Positions 50,700 to 64,000 of a stretch of DNA of 64,000 nucleotides are shown here, piece by piece. How positions within the stretch are numbered: position 1 is the first letter of the stretch; every line of letters starts with the position of its first letter. The stretch is from Pagrus major. Lineage: Eukaryota > Chordata > Actinopteri > Spariformes > Sparidae. Below the pieces are notes generated by a model, which saw only the letters and a program-made list of their open reading frames with translations, made no database searches and was not told where the DNA came from. The translations under genes were made by a program, and so were the position numbers. Location of the stretch: NCBI RefSeq assembly GCF_040436345.1, contig NC_133215.1:22929806-22993805 (forward strand), in the 5' to 3' direction.

Positions 50700-51690
50700 G
50701 AAATGTGCAGACGTTCCTTGGATCTTTCCTCTGGTCTCTCCTGTTCAAATACTGAATCTGTCCACTCTTCCACTGCTGTTTGTGTTTCTCTATAAAATCA
50801 ACAGATAAGAGCAGTATGAAGTAACCGCCCGCTGATGGCGCTTGTTTTGTTTTTTTCTCTGCTTTTGACATTTTACTGGAAGTGAAACACTCCAGCTGTG
50901 GACTTTCCCTTGTTGATGCAATATTACGAAACAACAAAAGTTTATCTTTAAAATGGCATTTGACCCCAGCTTGTTCGGACTTGAATCATTTTAAAGAGCT
51001 CATCATAATGAGACAGAGACACAAAAACAAAAAATATAATAAAATAATGATTTGTCCATTAGAGTTATTATATCAGTTATTAGGGTAGAATTCTCAGAAA
51101 TGTGCAGGTCTTACTTCCTATCAATCAAAAGTTGATACATCACAAGACATGCCAATAAAAAGATTTTTTCTTTCAGAGAGCAGCTACGGTACAGATTTCC
51201 TATCAATGTTCAAATTGAAATAGGTTGGTAGGTGTACTTTACCTCTTCCTATTACACTTTCAACTGTTCATACTGGTCATTTCCAACATAAGCTGAGATC
51301 CCCAAAGCCAACGCTGGAAACTGGAGCAGCAACGATTAGTCAATTATTTAATTAGTCGAACAAAAGAAAATCAGTTGCCGACTATTTTGTTAGTTTAATT
51401 GTCATTTTTTAAGCCAAAATGTCGAACATTTGCTGGTTCCAGCTTCCTAAATATAAGGATTTGCTGCTTTTCTTTGACCTTTTTGGGTATGAAGAGTCTT
51501 TGGGTTTTGGACAATCAGTTGGACAAAACAAGCAATTTGAAGACGTCGCTTTGGGCTCTGGGGAGTTGTGATGAGCATTTTTCGATTCAATTAATCATGA
51601 AAATAATTGGCCGATTGATTGATAATGAAAATAATGGTTATTTGCTGCACTACCGTAAACAAGCATGCACACAAGTTCCGATTTTTCAAA
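50700..51690. other. Spacer between the two apoh genes
   Basis: About 1 kb that includes the apoh copy A upstream region and the repeat at 51319-51655. No other gene is supported. The start of copy A and the poly-A region of copy B are close together, consistent with tandem duplication. Confidence 0.55.
51319..51655 (-). repeat. Dispersed fish repeat, copy 2 (between apoh genes)
   Basis: The reverse-orientation relative of 6729-7087. Shared runs include the complement of aaagaaaagcagcaaatcct, of ccaaaacccaa and of tgacgtcttcaa. Both ends keep gcagcaac/gttgctgc-like terminal motifs. Confidence 0.75.
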
Positions 51691-51835
51691 TTCAGTTTTT
51701 ATTGTAACCTGCTGGGTATGTATGAACAGTTTGAATGTACATATGGCATGAAGTTACAGATTGGGAACATGGTTTCTTCAGGACATTGACTCTCATGTAC
51801 CACACCAGTATTTTGCATCCTTAATAAAAACTCAT

Positions 51836-51841
51836 TTTATT
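51836..51841 (-). terminator. apoh copy B polyadenylation signal (first candidate)
   Basis: AATAAA on the minus strand 141 nt after the stop codon; a second AATAAA occurs at 51703-51698. Which one is used is not known. Confidence 0.5.
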
Positions 51842-51981
51842 ATCAAATGAAAATGACAGGCGAATAAACAATGAAGGTTACCGATAACCAAAATGGCCTC
51901 TGTCTTGCACAGATTCATTTCATGATCCAATCAATCACATCCTTTCCTGGTACATGGAGTTTCACGTCATTCTGTGCCAAG

Positions 51982-58657
<6,676 letters not shown>

Positions 58658-59928
58658 CTTCCCGGCAGTGAAGACTCTTCAGTGACGGGGCCAACATAAG
58701 GGCTGCCGGGTAAAAGGGCCCCCGATAGCCTGATCCAATCACATGCCAGTGTAAGCTATTATTGATTGAGCACAAAGGTCCTAACATGCACATTTACCCA
58801 GAGCTGATCGATAACCTTGATTTGGTACAAGAGGCAGCAGCAGACATACGAATGATATGAACTCATAAATAATGGAAGGGAGAGTCTCCTAAGACACTGC
58901 AAATACACAGATATAGATGTTTGATGAAGCGTACTTAAGCCTTGTGTTACCAATGCTCAGTAGCTTTCTGCTCTAACGTTGCAGAGATACAACTTTACAG
59001 AAATAATGCCACACAACAAAGGGGTATGCTGTGTTTGTGTTATATTTTAAAAGATGCTTTTTGGTCCAATTAGGAAAACCTAGAAGGCATAAAATCAGGA
59101 TAAGGAGATAATCCATCACTGAAGTCAAGCCATACCTGAAGAGATCAAATAAAAATGTGTTAGTCCTTAATGAACTAGATAAACTAGGCAGATAGACTAC
59201 ATAATTTGAAAGAAATATACATCATGTCACTGACAGCTAAAAGCTCTTTCTTTTCCTGCTTTTCTTTCTCTTGAGCGATGGCTGTTTTAAATGGGCCTGA
59301 GCCCAAAACCATCTGGTTTCAGGGAACAGCAGATTATCCAACCCAGTTTAATTTGCAAATATTTGTCTTCCACATAAAAAGGATCGAGATGGTTCAGCTG
59401 CTCTGCTGGTCAGTGAACCCAAGGGAATTGGTAAACTTTGGAGATAGCAAGTGAGTCGCAAAGAGTTGGTGAACCCCCGTAGCTGTGAGAAAATGTTTCA
59501 AATGGGAAGACGTGTAATACAAACACCAGCAGTGATGAACTCAGTTAAGGACGTATTCATAACCACAGCAAAGGCCACATTATCAGAGATAACACTGTGA
59601 GCTTAACCTCTTCAACCAGGACCAAACAGATGGACCATCAATGCAACTCAATGTTGTTCAGACAAAAAAAAAGTTTGTTTTTTGCAGAAAAAACATTCAA
59701 TTTTAGTAAAAAACAAACAAACAAACAAAAAACAAACAAACAAACTGGGTTTTGAGGACTGCACAACAAGCACAAGACATTAAGATAATTTAATTATGAT
59801 TTGATGTTTCAGCCAGTATGGCCATCCTCAGTTTGAGTATATTTCTTAATAAACGCACCACATAGCTTAAAAGATGTGTTAGACCAAGCAGATACTTAAA
59901 AAAATATCTTATCATACAATGTGGGGAA

Positions 59929-59930
<2 letters not shown>

Positions 59931-59984
<54 letters not shown>
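59931..59984. repeat. (ATT)n microsatellite
   Basis: About 18 ATT units in near-perfect tandem array. Confidence 0.95.
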
Positions 59985-59985
<1 letters not shown>

Positions 59986-60760
59986 TATTTTAAAACTGCT
60001 TGGGGGGAAGTTAACAACACATTCTGGCTTCAGGAGTTTAAATATAAAGAATATTGATTGAGTTGAACGATTAATGGTTTTGAATGGCTAACACACAGTA
60101 GTATAAGTGTAAATACAATGACAATGATGAGGGGACAGAAATGGTTGGTGGCACAACACAAGGCTCACATGGAAGCAAGAGCAATTTCCAATGGCGATAT
60201 CACCAATATCCTGTGTTTTTCTCTAAGAAACCAATAAATGTCCATTATGAAGATGGTTACTTTTATCATAATTGCATAATATTTATTTAAGATGAATAGT
60301 GTGAAATACAAAAGAAAGAGTTAGGCCACTCAACCACAGTATTAAAGGACCTGAGCTTATGTGTGAAGTACTTGTGCCGGACTGAGCTCATGCAAGAAAT
60401 AAACAATTCTTACAGAGCAGCTAAAAAGGTGTAATGCACTGTTGCTCCACACGATGACGCCCCCATCCCGAATTCCTGCAGCGGGACACGCGGCCTCCAC
60501 CCTCCCGCTGACAGCGGTCCTGTTGCGTGACATCAGCCGGAGTGAGAAGGAGGAAGCGGAGCGGAGCAGCTGTCAAGTTGGACGAAGATACACACAGAGC
60601 ACGAGCAGGAAGTTTGTTTTAGGAATACAGATAGCTGAAGAGCCTTTTGGACACCACCCTGGGACAGCTGTAAGGGATCAAAGCACATTTAATAATAAGA
60701 GAACCATGTTCTCTGGGGTTTGGGGCGATGGAAATGTGCTGTAACATGTGTTAAGTTTGC

Positions 60761-60792
60761 AATAATAATAATAATAACACTAATAATAACAC

Positions 60793-60844
<52 letters not shown>
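60761..60844. repeat. (AAT)n microsatellite, interrupted
   Basis: About 28 units of AAT, interrupted twice near its left end by cac triplets (aataacact), then pure. Confidence 0.95.
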
Positions 60845-61562
60845 CCACTACAGACTTTTCCTGCTTGTAAAAGGTTGCATGTTAAAATCCTTCAGGAACT
60901 GAAATATGGATGTACTCACTCTGTGTTTGAATATGCAGAAAGGTTTCATGGATTCTTTTTGATGGTCGGTGCGCCTCGCTTTCATGTATTGTTTGTCAAC
61001 AAGACTGAGCCCCTTTGTGACTGAGATTAAAGGCTGCACAGATACAGAGCTACACTAAGAACAGCCAGCTGTTAGTTTGATGACTATTTCAAACTATAAC
61101 CCAGTTATACAACCAGTTTCCAGTTTATTCAGGACACCCAGATACAAAATAATGCAGTCCAACAGCCCAGTAATAAATTAATGTGACATGATAAAGTTGT
61201 TGAATCTGTTTTAGAGAGGGGTTATTTTAACTTTATGGTTCTTTTAGAGGCTATGGTGATTGGTGCTGTGCTATGTGATACTGTTTCATGAAGGTTGCAT
61301 TTACAGCACTCAGCTGTGTCATGTGTGACTTCAAATAATGAGAGCGATGTAGTGTAACTGCAGTCCCAGTTAACTGCACACTTATAAAGCAATCTAGACA
61401 AAAGTAGTCCATAAAAGCTCCATGTGCATACAGCTGCACAGTTACTGGATTAGACTAATAAAAAGGCAAGACAGAATCAATGATTGACTGTCAGTTTAGG
61501 GTAAATAAACTGAAATAACTCTTTCTCATACCCCCTGTTAATAAATACAAAATAAAGTACAT

Positions 61563-61663
61563 TTAAATTTGAGGTACTTAACTTAAGTATATCCGATTTA
61601 TGCAACTTTACACTTCTACTTGACTACATTTCAGAGGAAAACATTGTACTTCTTCTTCTACTA
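61563..61663. repeat. Fragment of the tacttttactt MITE family
   Basis: Runs gaggtacttaacttaagtat, cacttctacttgactacatt and cagaggaaaacattgtactt match the interior of the family seen at 48445-49295. No terminal repeats are visible, so it is a fragment. Confidence 0.5.
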
Positions 61664-62514
61664 GGACCCACATACACTCAATTATGTTGCTGATTAGACC
61701 TGCTCAGGTTTAAGATCTGTTGGGATTTAAATGAGGTCATCATTTAGGCTACTTATAAGATGATAAGATAATGATTAAGTCTTAAATTGCCCTGCAACAG
61801 AATTAACAAGAGCTTCTTCCAACACTGGTATCAGATCCAGTTCAATAGCTCAATTACAAGATGATGTTATGCATTTTGCTCTTAGTAAAGTTTTTTTCCA
61901 CCCTAAGCACTTGTTTTTGAGTACTTTCTTTGCAAAAAGTTAGTGTAAATAAGGAAGTAAAGAACTATAATGAGTTGAATGCTACAGTTACTATGAAGCA
62001 GTAACAGTAACTGTAAAAGTATGTGTACACAAACAAGGAGGGAATATTATAATGAACATTAAATCTAAAGAAAAATAAATAATTGAAGAATTTAGACTAA
62101 TATTTACGAAATAGTGCAGATGTAAGGAGTGCAGAAAATAAATAATACAACAATGTTCAAACTCCTATAGACATTTTCAGGAATGTTCTCTGTAGTTGGA
62201 TGCATGTGGGCAGGTAAGTTGCAGGATGCCACCCCCAAAAGGTTAACGGACTTTTATTTTGAAGGGACCGGATGTAGCACCCCCTCGCCGTGGCTGACTT
62301 GACGGCGTGCGGAGCTGTCAGTGGAGCAGCCCAGTGCGACCGACAGGCAGGGAAAGCCCTCAGACAGTAAGCGCAGTGTCTCCGGTGAAGACCGCCGCTC
62401 CACACTCTGCTGGCTCCACACTGAGGGCTGCGCCGCTACACGGACTGAAAAACACGCCGACACAGCAAAGCACGACTGAAGCTGCAGCGTTGAACCGATT
62501 TTCAGAGGGGGGAC

Positions 62515-62681
62515 ATGGCTGATGTGAGTTCAAACGAGTCGTCCACCGCGGACGTGGCGAACAGGTTCGCTCGCAAAGGTGCTCTGAGGCAAAAAAACGT
62601 CCACGAAATCAAGAACCATAAATTCATAGCCCGGTTCTTCAGGCAGCCGACTTTCTGCAGCCACTGCACCGACTTCATCTG
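62515..62681 (+). CDS. prkca: prkca, protein kinase C alpha, first coding exon (partial gene)
   Basis: Conventional, calcium- and diacylglycerol-dependent Ser/Thr kinase. The 167-bp exon encodes about 55 residues starting [18 protein letters not shown]. It contains the autoinhibitory pseudosubstrate [17 protein letters not shown] (about residues 17-33, with Ala in place of the phospho-acceptor) and the start of the C1A zinc finger (H in NHKFIARFF, then CSHC). The donor is ATCTG|GTAAGC, phase 2. MADV and [10 protein letters not shown] point to the alpha rather than beta isoform, and the divergent apoh neighbour agrees with human synteny. C1B, C2 and kinase exons lie to the right of the window. 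Confidence 0.95.
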
Positions 62682-64000
62682 GTAAGCCTTCCCTTCTCCC
62701 ACCTCCACCACCCTGCCTGACGGCTGCCTGTTGCATGTTGGATAACTTCAGTCGAGTAGCCACACTCTGCTCGATGATGTAACACAACTTCACGCTAACT
62801 TTCCCTGCAGTGTTCACACTCGTGAGAGACTTTTCTTGCTGGTAAAAGTCACAGAGCATTTGTGTCCAAAAGTCGTCAGCTTTGTCTTCCTAGTAGTGTT
62901 TCTCTCCAGGGATCCCAACTTGTCGAGGTTTTTGGTCCAAGCGGTCCCGTATGGGAGGAGTTCTGCGGTTGTTTATGTTATTAGTCAAGCATTGAGATAA
63001 ACTGTTTGAGTGAAACATCTGTTTATCGTTGTGATTCTATCTAATTCCCAGTGAGAAATCAAAGCAATCATCAAATCCCAGGACCCCTTTCTTGAGAAAT
63101 GTTGCCTAAGTTAACACCAAAGTAAAAGAAAACTGTTACAGCTGTTCACGTCCACTTCTGTTGTCTTGACTGGACCTGGTGAAAGTTTCTGGATGAGTAA
63201 CAGGCTCCTTTTCCTGGCACGTCATTCAGCCTTCCATTTATTGGTTGTTACTGTGGAGAGCAGCTCAAGGTTTTATGGCTCAAAGAAAAAACTCTCATAG
63301 CTGCACACTGGCTCGATTTTTAGGGGAAACTTTACAGTTTGCTGGCACTATGAGGCCATATGGAAAAGATCTTCACCTACACAGAGAAATGGCTCAGCAT
63401 ATGCACATGGTGTTCAGCTGCAACACACTTGAAGTGGGCGGTGATCGCAGGGAGTGTGCCTTTGTGCTGCAGTTCTTGCCAAGTTAAAGTATTTTGAAAG
63501 TATGACAGATTTACCTCAGTTTAGTTGAAGTGTTTTTTTTGTTTTTTTTAAATGTTTTATCATTTTGCTGCTCTGTAAAGATCACCTCAGGTATGTCTCA
63601 ACTGCGAGAGGAGATAACTTGCAGTCAGCTCGGTAGAGTTGCACCCACGTTTACAGGTGGGAGTGTGATCTCAGGCCATTTATTGCTTGTGGCTCATAAC
63701 CTCGACAGTTTTACAGCATGACCTGTGCTCCATTCCTCAGCAAAGCACAGGCTCAACATGAAACTTAAAGGCAACACGTTGTTGATTTGCTGTGTAAATG
63801 AAAGAAGGGAGCCTCTTTACGCTAATTTAGATGGTTAATCAGTTTAGGTTTAGTTTAATCAAGTGTTAGTTTCAGTTTCAGTCGACGATTTAAGGTTTTT
63901 CGTACAGGTGGTGCAGTACAAACTGGGGATAGACCGACTGTCGCGGCCTGATATTCAGCATTTTACGATTATTGGTATCAGTATCGGTATCGGTGTTGAA
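62682..64000 (+). other. prkca intron 1 (truncated by the window edge)
   Basis: Begins with a consensus donor. No further exon is seen before the edge. The last 65 bases (gatattcagcattttacgat, ggtatcagtatcggtatcgg) look like the start of a gatatc/atcgg dispersed repeat related to 23756-23895. Confidence 0.6.

Larger units (their letters stand above)
58690..62270. other. Divergent intergenic region between apoh copy B and prkca
   Basis: 3.6 kb without a supported protein gene. It holds a (CAAA)n-like stretch (59707-59744), two AAT/ATT microsatellites, a fragment of the tacttttactt repeat family (61563-61663), and a short GC-rich island at 60455-60600. Regulatory DNA for either flanking gene could be here. 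Confidence 0.5.

Noticed and set aside
60469-60482. 14-bp match to a cloning-vector polylinker (cgaattcctgcagc)
   Set aside because: The match stops at once on both sides and the flanks are ordinary genomic sequence, so it is probably chance rather than vector contamination.
60442-60744. 100-codon plus-strand frame upstream of prkca
   Set aside because: No family similarity, and its composition follows the GC-rich island; reported as a possible regulatory element instead.
59931-60844. Regular arrays considered as CRISPR-like
   Set aside because: They are trinucleotide microsatellites in a vertebrate genome, with no spacers.

Overview
The window is vertebrate nuclear DNA, almost certainly from a teleost fish and probably a percomorph. 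Coding sequence is split into short exons with GT/AG borders, introns are AT-rich, and introns and spacers hold dispersed repeats typical of fish (a Tc1-like transposon with long inverted repeats, several MITE-like elements, a tRNA-derived SINE, AAT/ATT microsatellites). All gene calls come from translating exons, checking that splice phases join, and recognising the proteins from memory; no database search was run.

Layout, left to right: (1) bptf, minus strand, 32200 down to 1645 and continuing off the left edge. Twenty-nine coding exons join in phase to about 2,586 codons, with an AT-hook-like N-terminus, DDT domain, first PHD finger, a conserved middle block, one 2.1-kb low-complexity exon and the Gln/Thr-rich C-terminal half. 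The C-terminal PHD finger and bromodomain are outside the window. (2) A bptf upstream region with ETS and CACGTG motifs, then a single tRNA-Ser(AGA) gene on the plus strand at 33615-33696. (3) nol11, minus strand, complete: 18 exons from 43293 to 35093 giving 730 codons plus stop. Its intron 8 holds what folds by eye as a textbook H/ACA snoRNA. (4) Two tandem apolipoprotein H genes on the minus strand, each with 8 exons and five CCP/sushi domains: copy A (50691 to 44811, 351 aa) and copy B (58657 to 51982, 365 aa, with an odd C-terminal tail). Intron 4 of each copy holds nested transposons. (5) The first coding exon of prkca on the plus strand (62515-62681), divergent from apoh copy B; the rest of that gene lies off the right edge.

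Functionally the window joins a chromatin-remodelling subunit (BPTF, NURF complex), a ribosome-biogenesis factor (NOL11) whose intron appears to carry an RNA-modification guide, secreted phospholipid-binding plasma proteins (ApoH) and a conventional protein kinase C. In human all four genes lie on 17q24, with APOH and PRKCA divergent neighbours, so the block is conserved synteny rather than an operon-like unit. No new protein system was found. The most interesting items are the intronic snoRNA, the apoh tandem pair with its transposon-abutted splice acceptor and extended tail, and the Tc1-in-MITE nest.
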